A stretch of DNA of 64,000 bases. Origin: Pseudocoprococcus catus (lineage in GTDB: Bacteria > Bacillota > Clostridia > Lachnospirales > Lachnospiraceae). A program made the position numbers and the translations under genes. Of this stretch, positions 46,963 through 56,732 are shown one piece after another. Below the pieces are notes generated by a model that saw nothing but the letters and a program-made list of their open reading frames with translations, was not told the DNA's origin and ran no database searches. Each line of letters begins with the position of its first letter. Position 1 is the stretch's first letter. The stretch covers positions 1-64,000 of the forward strand of contig NZ_JAAXCM010000034.1 in the NCBI RefSeq assembly GCF_019734885.1, in the 5' to 3' direction.

Positions 46963-48684
46963 ATGCACCGTCATAAAAGGAACAGACACCGTTACTATAA
47001 AATCAAACACTTGACAGATATTTTCATTGGCTTCATCTTATCTGTTTTGATGATACCTTTATTTTTGATCATCGGAATCAGTATTGTCATAGAAGATGGA
47101 TTTCCGGTGATCTTTAAGCAAAAACGTTTCGGCATCAACCGTTCATTCTTTGAAATCTATAAATTCCGGACAATGAAACGGCATACGCCTCATGACTGTC
47201 CCACTCATTTACTGAATGACCCGGATCAATATCTGACAAAAGTCGGAAGATTTCTGAGACAGTACAGTCTGGATGAATTGCCTCAGTTCATCAACATCGC
47301 AAAAGGCGAGATGTCCCTTGTAGGTCCAAGACCGGCACTGTGGAATCAGCCGGATCTGATCCAGGAAAGAGAACGTTATGGCGCCAACAGCATTTTCCCG
47401 GGGCTCACCGGATGGGCCCAGATTCACGGAAGAGATACACTGGAAATCAAAGACAAGGCTGCCTACGATGGCTACTATGTGCAGCATCTTTCATTTTTCC
47501 TTGACCTGAAATGTCTTTTTGGCACAGTTATCGCCGTTCTTGAAAGAAAGGGCTTCATGGAAGGAGGAACCGGAAACAAAGACCAGCCTGTCAAACATAA
47601 ACTAATCATCTGCACTAACCATTCGTATATGTTTTATCAGTTTCATCGTGAATTGATCGAAGCGTTAGCAGATTCTTACCGGATCCTGCTGATCACACCA
47701 TTTACCGGCCATATAAAAGAACTGACAGACGCAGGGGCAAATTGTAAAAGAACAGTCATTGACAGGCGGGGCTGCAATCCTTTTAATGACGCCAGACTAC
47801 TCATTGATTATTTGCGTCTTTTTCGAAAGGAAAAACCGGATTTGGTCATTACGTATTCCATCAAGCCTAATATTTATGCCGGCATCCTCTGCCGGATTTT
47901 GAATATTCCGTATTGTACCAATATCCAAGGGCTTGGCACCGCTTTTCAAAAAGAACCTATTGAAAAATGGGTAACGGCACTCTATCGATATGCATTGAAA
48001 AAAGCCTCCGTTATCTTCTTTGAAAATCGTGCAAATGCCCATCTGTTTTTGGAAAAGAGAATTGCTGCTCCCGGACAGATCAAAGTTTTGCCCGGTGCCG
48101 GTGTAAATCTCCGGCAGTATGCCTACCACCCTTGTCACAGGGGACGAAAGGTGATTCATTTCCTTTATCTCGGCCGCTTGATGAAAGAAAAAGGCATTGA
48201 TGAACTCCTTACTGCTTTCTGTTTTCTGCACCACAAATATGGAAGCCGTGTGCTGCTTGATGTTGTCGGCTTTTTTGAAGAAGCCTATCGTGAAAAACTC
48301 CGGCAATTGACATCATTGGGCATAGTCATTTTTCATGGCTTTCAAAAGGATCCGATTCCTTTTTACTGCAATTCCGACTGCGTCCTTCTGCCAAGTTACC
48401 ATGAAGGCATGAGCAATGTTCTTCTTGAAGCGGCGGCTATCGGACGACCTGTTATTTCAAGTGACATTCCCGGATGCCGTGAAGCTGTTCTGGACAAGGT
48501 CAGCGGATATCTCTGTCAACCGGGAAATTCCCAGTCACTCTATCAGAAAATGGATGCTTTTATGCAGCTGGATGAAGAACATCGTATACTAATGGGGCTG
48601 GCAGGAAGACAACATATGGAGGTCAATTTTGACCGAAGAAACGTCGTGGCAAAGGCATCCCAGATACTCCGCACCATGACATGA
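46963..48684 (+). CDS. Fused priming sugar-phosphate transferase and GT4 glycosyltransferase
   Basis: 573 residues, two enzymes in one chain. Residues about 1-198: bacterial sugar transferase (PglC/WbaP catalytic type) with a membrane segment near 16-45, KFRTMKRH, GRFLRQYSLDELPQFINI, MSLVGPRPALW and FPGLTGWAQIHGRD; it loads sugar-1-phosphate on undecaprenyl phosphate. After a short linker (GGTGNKDQPVK), residues about 210-573 are a GT4 of the PglA/CapM kind: SIKPNIYAGILCRI, GLGTAF, LPSYHEGMSNVLLEAAA. The pair would catalyse the first two steps of repeat-unit synthesis. AGGAGG before the ATG; the dehydratase upstream fits a PglF-PglC-PglA order. Confidence 0.9.
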   Translation: MHRHKRNRHRYYKIKHLTDIFIGFILSVLMIPLFLIIGISIVIEDGFPVIFKQKRFGINRSFFEIYKFRTMKRHTPHDCPTHLLNDPDQYLTKVGRFLRQYSLDELPQFINIAKGEMSLVGPRPALWNQPDLIQERERYGANSIFPGLTGWAQIHGRDTLEIKDKAAYDGYYVQHLSFFLDLKCLFGTVIAVLERKGFMEGGTGNKDQPVKHKLIICTNHSYMFYQFHRELIEALADSYRILLITPFTGHIKELTDAGANCKRTVIDRRGCNPFNDARLLIDYLRLFRKEKPDLVITYSIKPNIYAGILCRILNIPYCTNIQGLGTAFQKEPIEKWVTALYRYALKKASVIFFENRANAHLFLEKRIAAPGQIKVLPGAGVNLRQYAYHPCHRGRKVIHFLYLGRLMKEKGIDELLTAFCFLHHKYGSRVLLDVVGFFEEAYREKLRQLTSLGIVIFHGFQKDPIPFYCNSDCVLLPSYHEGMSNVLLEAAAIGRPVISSDIPGCREAVLDKVSGYLCQPGNSQSLYQKMDAFMQLDEEHRILMGLAGRQHMEVNFDRRNVVAKASQILRTMT

Positions 48685-48695
48685 AGGGAAAATAA

Positions 48696-49799
48696 ATGAT
48701 ACTGACAAATTACTGGTGGCTGATTCTGTGGCCGATTCTGATGGGGCCGATTCTTGCACTGACACTGCCAAAAACAGAGGTGTCTGTATTCGGCATCACC
48801 CTGGAACGCTGGCACCTGGTTGCTGTATGGATACTTGTTCTGCCCTATATTTTCTGGTGCATGAACCGTTCAGAGTTTGCGGATACAGAAGTGTACAGAA
48901 GTATGTTTTTGGAAGTACCGTTGCCGGCATCAGCATTCACAAATTATTTATCCGGGCATACCAAGGATCGTGGCTTTTTTATCCTCATCTGGCTTCTGAA
49001 ACATTGGATCGGCAATAACGATCAGGCTTTTTTCCTGATCATCGCAGTCTTTCAGCTGTTTTGCGTGGCTTCCTTTTTCAGACAGTACTCCAAAGATTTC
49101 TGGTTATGCTTCTTTATGTTTGTCGCATCCACAGATTATCTTTCCTGGATGTTCAATGGTATGCGCCAGTTTATCGCCGTATCCATTATCCTTATCAGCT
49201 TCCGATGTCTGCTCAATCGTCACTACTTTCTGATGCTGCTGCTGATTTTGCTGGCTGCCTCCATTCATGGATCCGCCCTGCTGGTGCTTCCGATCCTCCT
49301 GATCATATATGGGAGAGCATGGAATAAAAAAACCATTTTGCTTCTGATGACAGTGATCATGATGATCCTGTTTGTTCATCCGCTGACCGATATCATTGAA
49401 GAGCTGCTAAGAGATACCCAGTATAACGATATTGTCACCAATGATATCTGGCAGCAGGATGATGGCACCAATATGCTGCGCGTTTTATTTTATTCTGTTC
49501 CGGCACTGTTATCACTGGCAGGAAAATCCTATATTGATGAGGCTGATTCACCACTTTTAAATCTCTGTGTCAACTGCAGCATCTGCACCGCAGCCGTCTA
49601 TCTACTTAGTGCTTTTTCTTCTGGAATTTATATAGGAAGAATTCCTGTTTTAACAACACTTCAGGGATATATTATCCTTCCATGGCTGATAGACCGGATG
49701 TTTACCAGGACATCTGCCTGGCTGGTGAGAATTGTTTTTATCAGCGTCTACCTGATATTTTTCTATTATCAGATGCATATTGCATGGCAGCTGATCTAA
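48696..49799 (+). CDS. EpsG-family polysaccharide polymerase
   Basis: 367 residues, about 10 hydrophobic segments. The region DTEVYRSMF followed by a short loop and the mid-protein FNGMRQFIAVSIILIS match the EpsG family, which takes the place of Wzy polymerase in many Firmicutes exopolysaccharide loci. Joins repeat units on the outer face of the membrane after flipping. AAGGGAAA lies before the ATG. Confidence 0.85.
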   Translation: MILTNYWWLILWPILMGPILALTLPKTEVSVFGITLERWHLVAVWILVLPYIFWCMNRSEFADTEVYRSMFLEVPLPASAFTNYLSGHTKDRGFFILIWLLKHWIGNNDQAFFLIIAVFQLFCVASFFRQYSKDFWLCFFMFVASTDYLSWMFNGMRQFIAVSIILISFRCLLNRHYFLMLLLILLAASIHGSALLVLPILLIIYGRAWNKKTILLLMTVIMMILFVHPLTDIIEELLRDTQYNDIVTNDIWQQDDGTNMLRVLFYSVPALLSLAGKSYIDEADSPLLNLCVNCSICTAAVYLLSAFSSGIYIGRIPVLTTLQGYIILPWLIDRMFTRTSAWLVRIVFISVYLIFFYYQMHIAWQLI

Positions 49800-49812
49800 A
49801 GGAGGAAAATGA

Positions 49813-50925
49813 ATGATCCGGATATTGCATATCGTTACTTATATGGGCCTAGGCGGACTGGAAACCATGCTGATGAACTATTACCGGCACATGCCAAGAG
49901 ACCGGATTCAATTCGATTTCCTGGTTCACCGTGAATTTAACGCAGATTATGACAAAGAAATCCTGTCCTTGGGCGGCAAAATCTATCATTTTCAGAGGCT
50001 AATTCCATGGAGCCGCAGATATCGCCGGCAATTAACGGCCTTCCTTGGCAGCCATCCTGAATACAGGATCATTCATGTCCATCAAGATTGTTTCAGCGCC
50101 GTCGCCTTAGAGTGTGCCAAACAATGCCGGATCCCTGTACGCATTGCCCATAGTCATATCAGCAGTCAGGACAAAAACTGGAAATATCCATTGAAATGCT
50201 ATTACAAAAACAAGATTCCCTCCGCTGCCACTGACTTTTTTGCCTGTAGTCAGAAAGCCGGCGAATGGATGTTTGAGGGACATTCTTTTTCTGTGCTTCC
50301 AAACGCCATAGATGCTGCCCGTTTTACATACCGGCCGGAAGCCTCCAAGGCTATACGGCGTAAACTGCATATTGATATCCGGGCCTGTGTCATCGGACAT
50401 GTAGGAAGATTTCATCCCCAAAAAAATCATGGCTTTCTGATTGATATTTTTTATGAATTTCTGAAACACCATCCGGAGAGTATCCTGCTTCTGGTGGGAG
50501 ACGGCAGCGGGAGAGCAGCCATCCGAAGAAAGATTAACCGGCTTGGCATCAGCAGTCATGTCTGCTTCACCGGATCGCGTGGGGATGTACCTGATCTGTT
50601 GCAGGCCATGGATGTCTTTGTTTTTCCATCCCATTATGAGGGGTTGGGTATTTCCATTGTTGAAGCACAGGCAGCCGGTCTTCCCTGTCTTATTTCAGAC
50701 ACCATTCCTGCAGAATGCATTGTCACAAAGCACCTGGTTGTCCGATATGATTTGAAAAAAACGCCTGATGCGTGGGCAGAGAAGATAACATCCCTTCTTC
50801 ATCTGCCAAGAAAAGATCGCACAGATGAGATCAGACAGGCAGGCTATGATCTGGCACAGGCAGCCGAAAAACTTGAAACATTTTATGCAGAGGCCAAAAG
50901 GAGGAATCGATCATGGCTCTTCTGA
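49813..50925 (+). CDS. Glycosyltransferase family 4 (EpsF-like)
   Basis: 370 residues, GT-B fold. N-terminal ILHIVTYMGLGGLETMLMNY, central IGHVGRFHPQKNHGFLIDIF, donor-site FPSHYEGLGISIVEAQAAGL with the E-x7-E motif. Resembles EpsF-type enzymes (YMGLGGxETMLMN). AAAGGAGG upstream. Ends overlapping the next gene by 13 bases. Confidence 0.9.
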   Translation: MIRILHIVTYMGLGGLETMLMNYYRHMPRDRIQFDFLVHREFNADYDKEILSLGGKIYHFQRLIPWSRRYRRQLTAFLGSHPEYRIIHVHQDCFSAVALECAKQCRIPVRIAHSHISSQDKNWKYPLKCYYKNKIPSAATDFFACSQKAGEWMFEGHSFSVLPNAIDAARFTYRPEASKAIRRKLHIDIRACVIGHVGRFHPQKNHGFLIDIFYEFLKHHPESILLLVGDGSGRAAIRRKINRLGISSHVCFTGSRGDVPDLLQAMDVFVFPSHYEGLGISIVEAQAAGLPCLISDTIPAECIVTKHLVVRYDLKKTPDAWAEKITSLLHLPRKDRTDEIRQAGYDLAQAAEKLETFYAEAKRRNRSWLF

Positions 50926-51797
50926 CAATTTTTACTCCATCCTATAACCGATCCCATACATTATCGCGGGTTTATAAAAGTTTGTGTCATCAGACCTGTA
51001 TGGATTTTCTGTGGCTCATTGTGGACGATGGCTCAACGGACGGTACCGCTGCCTGTGTCAGAAGATGGAAGCAGAGCAGTCCCTTTCAGATACAATATCT
51101 CTATCAAAAAAACGGTGGTATGCATACAGCCCACAATACAGCCTATGCCCATATCCACACTGAATTAAATATGTGTCTGGATTCCGATGACTGCCTTGTG
51201 CCTGATGCTGTTGACCGGATCAGGCACACCTGGGTTCAGGTCCGACACAAAGGCTACGGCGGAATGATCGGATTGGATGCAGACTTAAATACCGGAAAAA
51301 TTATCGGCAGGGCTTTTCCTCCGGGACTGACCGCCACAACCCTGGGCGGTTATTATGCCCGGGGCGGTGCAGGAGACAAAAAACTGATCTACCGGACAGA
51401 TATCATGCAATCACTTCCGCCGTATCCGGTATTCGACGGTGAAAAATATATGGGGCTTGCCTACAAATACATACTGGCAGATCAGCAATACAGACTCTAT
51501 GTGATCAATCAGGTACTCTGTAACGTTGAATACCAGGCAGATGGATCAACCAGAAATATGTGGCTGCAGTATCTCAAAAATCCAAAGGGATTTGCCTGTT
51601 TTCGCAAGCTGTCCATGATCTATCCCAGAAGCCCCTGCCGTATGGTCATAGACTGCATTCACTATTGTTCAAGCAGTATAATCGCCGGCAACCCAAGATT
51701 CGTTGAGGAATCCCCCAGAAAATTTCTGACCCTTTTATGCGCCCCTATGGGATGGCTGCTTACATGTATGATCAACAGAAAGGTTCATGTGCCATGA
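50913..51797 (+). CDS. Glycosyltransferase family 2
   Basis: 294 residues. TIFTPSYNRSHTLSRVYKSL, IVDDGSTDGTAACVRRW and metal site LDSDDCLVPDAV show a GT-A domain. GGMHTAHNTAYAHI places it in a subgroup that extends capsule-type chains. AAGGAGG within the previous gene; its stop overlaps the next ATG by 4 bases. Confidence 0.9.
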   Translation: MALLTIFTPSYNRSHTLSRVYKSLCHQTCMDFLWLIVDDGSTDGTAACVRRWKQSSPFQIQYLYQKNGGMHTAHNTAYAHIHTELNMCLDSDDCLVPDAVDRIRHTWVQVRHKGYGGMIGLDADLNTGKIIGRAFPPGLTATTLGGYYARGGAGDKKLIYRTDIMQSLPPYPVFDGEKYMGLAYKYILADQQYRLYVINQVLCNVEYQADGSTRNMWLQYLKNPKGFACFRKLSMIYPRSPCRMVIDCIHYCSSSIIAGNPRFVEESPRKFLTLLCAPMGWLLTCMINRKVHVP

Positions 51798-52495
51798 TCC
51801 CTAAAAAAATACATTATTGCTGGTATGGCGGCGCCCCTCTTCCTGCAAAAGCCAGAAGATGCATGAAAAGCTGGGAAAAATATTGTCCGGATTACGAAAT
51901 AATCCAATGGAATGAGCAAAATACAGAAATTCTTCAGATTCCCTATCTTCAGTGGTGCCGGAAGCATAAAAAATATGCTTTTTTAAGTGATTATGTTCGT
52001 CTTTTTGTCATTGAAGCTTATGGAGGCATATATTTTGATACCGATGTGGAGATTATCCGCTCTTTTGACCCTTTGCTTTCATGGTCCGCATTCTTCGGCT
52101 TCGAGACAGATCATCTGATCAATACAGGCATCGGTTTCGGTGCCGAAGCACATCACCCGTTGATCAGCCAGATGCTGGATGAATATCAGGAGATCCTTCA
52201 GCAAAACCCCTTCCAGGTCATCGGCTGTCCTCACTTAAATACCGGTGCACTGTTAAAATGCGGTCTCAGGGCCACCGGACAATTTCAAACAATCGGAGGG
52301 GCTGCCGTCTTTCCTGCAGAATACTTTAATCCTTTTGATCCTGCCACGGGACATCTGCATCTGACAACAAAGACATATTCCATCCACTGGTACAACGCCT
52401 CATGGATGTCCACGGCCAAACAGCTTCGAAACCGAGTCGGCAGGCCCTTTCACCGGCTTTTTGGAAAAGATTATTTCAGAAAGGCAGGTGACTAA
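51794..52495 (+). CDS. Glycosyltransferase family 32 (DXD, capsular)
   Basis: 233 residues from ATG 51794, which overlaps the preceding stop (ATGA). IPKKIHYCWYGGAPLPAKAR, WNEQN, SDYVRLFVIEAYGGIYFDTD with the DXD-type metal site DTDVE are the GT32/Gly_transf_sug signature. Retaining GT-A enzyme, sugar unknown. Confidence 0.9.
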   Translation: MIPKKIHYCWYGGAPLPAKARRCMKSWEKYCPDYEIIQWNEQNTEILQIPYLQWCRKHKKYAFLSDYVRLFVIEAYGGIYFDTDVEIIRSFDPLLSWSAFFGFETDHLINTGIGFGAEAHHPLISQMLDEYQEILQQNPFQVIGCPHLNTGALLKCGLRATGQFQTIGGAAVFPAEYFNPFDPATGHLHLTTKTYSIHWYNASWMSTAKQLRNRVGRPFHRLFGKDYFRKAGD

Positions 52496-52499
52496 ATTC

Positions 52500-53501
52500 A
52501 TGAAGACATTGATCTTTCTGCCTTATTTCGGAAAAAGGCCCGCCTATTTTAACCTGTGGCTGCATTCCTGCGGGTATCAACAGGATTTTGACTGGCTGAT
52601 TTTGACAGACCATTCTTTACCATGTCCGCCGCCTGACAATGTGAAAGTTATTCAATGTACATTGTCAGAATTAAAACAGCACTTTCAGAAAAAAACAGAC
52701 CTGCCCCTGTCCCTTGAAAAGCCCTACAAATTATGTGATTATAAACCTTTTTATGGCTATTTCTTATCTGAACATCTGGATGGATACGATTACTGGGGCT
52801 ATTGTGACTGTGACCTGATTTTCGGGAATATCAGAAAATATCTTACCCGGCAGATACAGACAGGCTATGACAAATGTATCCGCACCGGCCATTTCAGCGT
52901 GATCAGGAATTCAATGGCGGTCAATAACGTTTTTATGAAATATGCGACCCACAAAATAGTACTGACATCCCCTGTCGTCTATGGCTACGATGAGACCGTC
53001 AATGGTTATCATCCCGGATTTACAGGTGAATTGATCAGGGAGGGTTTTACATTTACCGATCTTGAAGAGGTTATCGCAGACATTGATTTCAGGCATTTTC
53101 CTTTTTATGAGATCCACCGTTTCGGCGGCCCATTCATTTACCTTTATGAACGGGGAAAACTTTATCGGATTTGTTATGAAAAAGGCACACCCGTCAAAGA
53201 AGAATGCATGTATATCCACCTTCAGAAACGGCACATGCATGTGGAACCGGGCATCGATCCGGAGCATTTTATCATCTGTCCAAACCGATTTGTCAGATAT
53301 CCCGAAGCTTTTCAAAAGCATGACTGTCTTTTGATCGGCGAAACACTCTGGACACAGAGCAATCAGGAAAAATTCGGTTATTTTAACAGACCAAAAGAAA
53401 AGCTTCTGAATGTTTACCGTGATTTCAGAAGATTGCTTTACGAACCGAATAAAATAGACAGTCTTTTGTACCGCAACAAGAAAGGTAATGATCAAAAATA
53501 A
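52500..53501 (+). CDS. DUF6625-type glycosyltransferase
   Basis: 333 residues from ATG 52500 behind AGGCAGGTG. It begins LIFLPYFGKRPAYFNLWLHS, with LCDYKPFYGYFLSEHLDGYD and the metal-type block WGYCDCDLIFGNIRKYL. I know this as the DUF6625 family, regularly found in capsule clusters and probably a GT-A glycosyltransferase. The next ATG overlaps its stop by one base. Confidence 0.78.
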   Translation: MKTLIFLPYFGKRPAYFNLWLHSCGYQQDFDWLILTDHSLPCPPPDNVKVIQCTLSELKQHFQKKTDLPLSLEKPYKLCDYKPFYGYFLSEHLDGYDYWGYCDCDLIFGNIRKYLTRQIQTGYDKCIRTGHFSVIRNSMAVNNVFMKYATHKIVLTSPVVYGYDETVNGYHPGFTGELIREGFTFTDLEEVIADIDFRHFPFYEIHRFGGPFIYLYERGKLYRICYEKGTPVKEECMYIHLQKRHMHVEPGIDPEHFIICPNRFVRYPEAFQKHDCLLIGETLWTQSNQEKFGYFNRPKEKLLNVYRDFRRLLYEPNKIDSLLYRNKKGNDQK

Positions 53502-54727
53502 TGAAAAAAATATTCATCGCAGCCACTGATATGGCCATCGGCGGAGCTGAGCGGGCACTGCTTGGACTATTGAATGCCCTGGATAAAGAAAAATATCAGA
53601 TTGATCTGTTTTTGCTGCATCACAGCGGCCCTCTGATGGAGCTGATCCCAAAAGAGATCCGGCTGCTTCCTGAAATCCCGAAATATGCAGATTTGGGTAT
53701 TCCGATTCAAAAAGTACTGAAACACGGTCACCTGGATATCTTTTACGGCCGTCTGAAAGGAAAAATAAAAGCAGGACAATATGCAGCAAAACATCAATTA
53801 AAAAAAGACAATTCCGTCAGCATTCATTACAGTTTCAAATATACGCTGCCTTATCTGCCGGTCATCAGCGATACCCTCTATGATCTGGCCATTGGCTTTA
53901 CCATTCCTTATTATCTTGTTGATCAAAAGGTACAGGCCTCAAAAAAGGCTGCATGGATACATACCGATTACGCCATGATCGACGGAGACAGGGAAGAAGA
54001 GCTGAAGGTATGGGATGTATATAATCACATTATCTCTATTTCAGAAGCGGTCACCCGGTCTTTTGTAAGCGTTTATCCTTCCCTTGCAAAGAAAATCTTT
54101 TTGATGGAAAATATCCTCTCACCGGACCTGATCAGAAAGCAGGCTGATCTTTTTGACATACCTCCGGAATTTTCCGATGGTGCAGCATCTATTCATCTGC
54201 TGTCTATCGGCAGACTGACAAAAGCCAAAAACTTTGACAATGTACCTGATATCTGTGCCAGATTGATTCATGCCGGCTGGCCTGTCAAATGGTACATCAT
54301 CGGTTTCGGCAGTGACCAATCCCTTATCGAAGACCGGATATGTGAAGCACAGATGGAAAATAATGTCTTTTTGCTGGGAGAAAAGGCGAATCCCTATCCC
54401 TACATCAGGCACTGCGATCTCTATATCCAGCCCTCCCGGTATGAAGGCAAATCCATTGCTGTGAGAGAAGCACAGATCCTGCATAAGCCTGTTGTCATTA
54501 CCCGTTTTCCTACAGCAGACAGTCAATTAAAAAACGGCATCGACGGTCTGATCGTTCCTATGAATAACGAGGACTGTGCAGAGGGTATTGCAATGCTTCT
54601 GGGTAATCCCAAAAAACAGCTGGCATTGATCCGGCATTGTCAGTCCGAAGATTTTTCCACTGAAACGGAAGCATTGAAAATTGATCAATTATTTGAAAGC
54701 TCCTCTGTGAGTCCAACCATTTTCTGA
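53501..54727 (+). CDS. Glycosyltransferase family 4
   Basis: 408 residues. Starts IFIAATDMAIGGAERALLGL; central LLSIGRLTKAKNFDNVPDIC; donor site QPSRYEGKSIAVREAQILHK. GT-B fold, probably retaining. Its start sits in TAATG with the previous stop, so tight coupling. Confidence 0.9.
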   Translation: MKKIFIAATDMAIGGAERALLGLLNALDKEKYQIDLFLLHHSGPLMELIPKEIRLLPEIPKYADLGIPIQKVLKHGHLDIFYGRLKGKIKAGQYAAKHQLKKDNSVSIHYSFKYTLPYLPVISDTLYDLAIGFTIPYYLVDQKVQASKKAAWIHTDYAMIDGDREEELKVWDVYNHIISISEAVTRSFVSVYPSLAKKIFLMENILSPDLIRKQADLFDIPPEFSDGAASIHLLSIGRLTKAKNFDNVPDICARLIHAGWPVKWYIIGFGSDQSLIEDRICEAQMENNVFLLGEKANPYPYIRHCDLYIQPSRYEGKSIAVREAQILHKPVVITRFPTADSQLKNGIDGLIVPMNNEDCAEGIAMLLGNPKKQLALIRHCQSEDFSTETEALKIDQLFESSSVSPTIF

Positions 54728-54743
54728 CACGGGAGGTGACAGC

Positions 54744-55787
54744 ATGGACCTGAGTATCATTGTTCCTGTTTACAAAGTAGAACCCTATCTGCGGCGTTGT
54801 GTCAAAAGCCTGATGGCACAGACCTGTGAAAATTATGAAGTTCTTCTGGTTGATGACGGTTCACCGGATAGCTGTCCGAAAATCTGTGATGAACTGGCTG
54901 CATGTACAGACAATATCCATGTCATTCATAAAGCCAACGGCGGTCTCAGCAGTGCCAGGAATGCCGGCCTTTTCGCTGCCCGTGGGGATTATATCGGTTT
55001 TGTGGATTCAGATGATGTTGCTGCCCCGGATATGTTCGCTATTATGCTGACAGCTGCTAAAACATCTGATGCAGATATTGTCATGTGCGATTATATCCGT
55101 GTTTTACGAACAGGCAGGCGGCGGCTGATGACAACAGCACTCCGTCCCGGACTATATGAGAAAGCAGATATCATCAAATACCTGTATCCTTCATTGATCA
55201 TGGGTGAAAATCTGGATTACGGGCCGCTGCTTTCTGTCTGGCACTGTCTTTACAGCCGAAAATTTCTAAACCAATATCATCTGGCCTTTGCTGATGATAT
55301 CCCATGGTCAGAAGACAATCTTTTCAGTGCGATGGCCGGTTACCATGCCAAACGTTTTTTTTATCTGAAATCTATGGGACTTTATAATTACTTTCAAAAT
55401 CCAGGCACCATTACAACAAGCTGTCCTCCCGGCGCCTGGAACGTCTATAAAAGGATGAACCGGTATCTTGAAAATTATTTTTCATTCAGAAGTGACTATG
55501 ATTTCCGACGGCAGCTTCAATTGCATTTGCTTTATTATGCCTGCCATGTCATCCGCATGGAGCGACAGGAGGCCTGTATCCGGAATGTTTTAAGGGATCT
55601 TCATCAGGCACATTTTTTTGATCATTTCAGGATGCCTGATGTTTCTCTGAAATTAAAAATCCAGCTGTGGCTGATGAAACATCAGTGTGCCCGCACACTC
55701 ACATTTTTACTGGGGGAATCGCCGTGCCGATCGTATCTATCATTATGCCGGTCTATAATAAGGAAAAATATCTTCCAGAAGTGTTAG
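54744..55787 (+). CDS. Glycosyltransferase family 2
   Basis: 347 residues. LSIIVPVYKVEPYLRRCVKS, LVDDGSPDSCPKICDEL, GGLSSARNAGLFAARGDYIG, metal site FVDSDDVAAPD. GGGAGG upstream. The last 64 bases overlap the next gene in another frame. Confidence 0.9.
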   Translation: MDLSIIVPVYKVEPYLRRCVKSLMAQTCENYEVLLVDDGSPDSCPKICDELAACTDNIHVIHKANGGLSSARNAGLFAARGDYIGFVDSDDVAAPDMFAIMLTAAKTSDADIVMCDYIRVLRTGRRRLMTTALRPGLYEKADIIKYLYPSLIMGENLDYGPLLSVWHCLYSRKFLNQYHLAFADDIPWSEDNLFSAMAGYHAKRFFYLKSMGLYNYFQNPGTITTSCPPGAWNVYKRMNRYLENYFSFRSDYDFRRQLQLHLLYYACHVIRMERQEACIRNVLRDLHQAHFFDHFRMPDVSLKLKIQLWLMKHQCARTLTFLLGESPCRSYLSLCRSIIRKNIFQKC

Positions 55788-56728
55788 AAGCCTTCATTTC
55801 CCAGTCTTTTGAAAATTGGGAGATGATCATCATCAATGACGGGTCAACGGATCAGAGTGCATCCATTCTTGCTTTTTATGCGGCCATTGACCACCGGGTC
55901 AGCATCATCCATCAGAAAAACCAGGGTGTATCTGCTGCAAGAAACCGGGGACTTGCCCTGGCCTGTGGTGAATGGATCTGGTTTGTGGATGGAGATGATG
56001 TGCCTGACAGCGATTTCCTGGAACGGGTATTCAGGAACAGGGAAGATCTTTGTGCTGACCTGATCATCGGCCATTATGAACAGCTGGAGAATCACCGGCT
56101 TTGCCGGATAAGTATCACCGAAGAAGGGATTCAGTCAACAGCCCAGTTAGCATCCCTGTTTATGAAATACCAGTACCGGACCGGTTACTTTGGTTATCTC
56201 TGGAATAAACTGATCCGCCGTGAAATCATTCAGCAAAACGCTCGTTACTTTGATGAAAATCTGACCCTGGCAGAAGATCTCCAATTTCTCGTCTCTTTAT
56301 ACCGTCTCGGGATCCGGGTGTTGATTCTTCCGTATACAGCGACTTGCTACAGAGTCAATGCTGAAAATTCCGCATCCAGGGGAAGGGTCGATTACTTTGC
56401 ACAACTGAGAATCCAGCTGCTGATCAGAAACTGGATCATCAATGATCTTCATCGAAGGCAGTATATTCCCTTTTTCAGGAAAATCATCAGTACTTATGCT
56501 GCCTGTATCATTTTTCACGGCTATGAATCCCATATAGATGATGCCTTTCTGGCCCGAAAATTGTATGCAATGGAAACCGTAAAAAAGGAACTTGATATTC
56601 GTGGGATCGAACCGGCCCTTGTACCCATTGTCTGGTGTCTGAAAACGGAACAGTTTCACCTTATGCACAGCTATCTGGTAATCCGCAGCAGCATACGAAG
56701 GATTTACAGAAAACTGAAAGGAAGATAA
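55724..56728 (+). CDS. Glycosyltransferase family 2
   Basis: 334 residues from GTG 55724 (TGGGGGAA seven bases upstream), which gives the normal N-terminus PIVSIIMPVYNKEKYLPEVL. An in-frame ATG at 55667 would add 19 unrelated residues. INDGSTDQSASIL, GVSAARNRGLALACGEW and FVDGDDVPDSD are the GT-A motifs. The 64-base overlap with the preceding gene is long for this locus and suggests a deletion or late fusion of gene blocks. Confidence 0.88.
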   Translation: MPIVSIIMPVYNKEKYLPEVLEAFISQSFENWEMIIINDGSTDQSASILAFYAAIDHRVSIIHQKNQGVSAARNRGLALACGEWIWFVDGDDVPDSDFLERVFRNREDLCADLIIGHYEQLENHRLCRISITEEGIQSTAQLASLFMKYQYRTGYFGYLWNKLIRREIIQQNARYFDENLTLAEDLQFLVSLYRLGIRVLILPYTATCYRVNAENSASRGRVDYFAQLRIQLLIRNWIINDLHRRQYIPFFRKIISTYAACIIFHGYESHIDDAFLARKLYAMETVKKELDIRGIEPALVPIVWCLKTEQFHLMHSYLVIRSSIRRIYRKLKGR

Positions 56729-56732
56729 ACCT

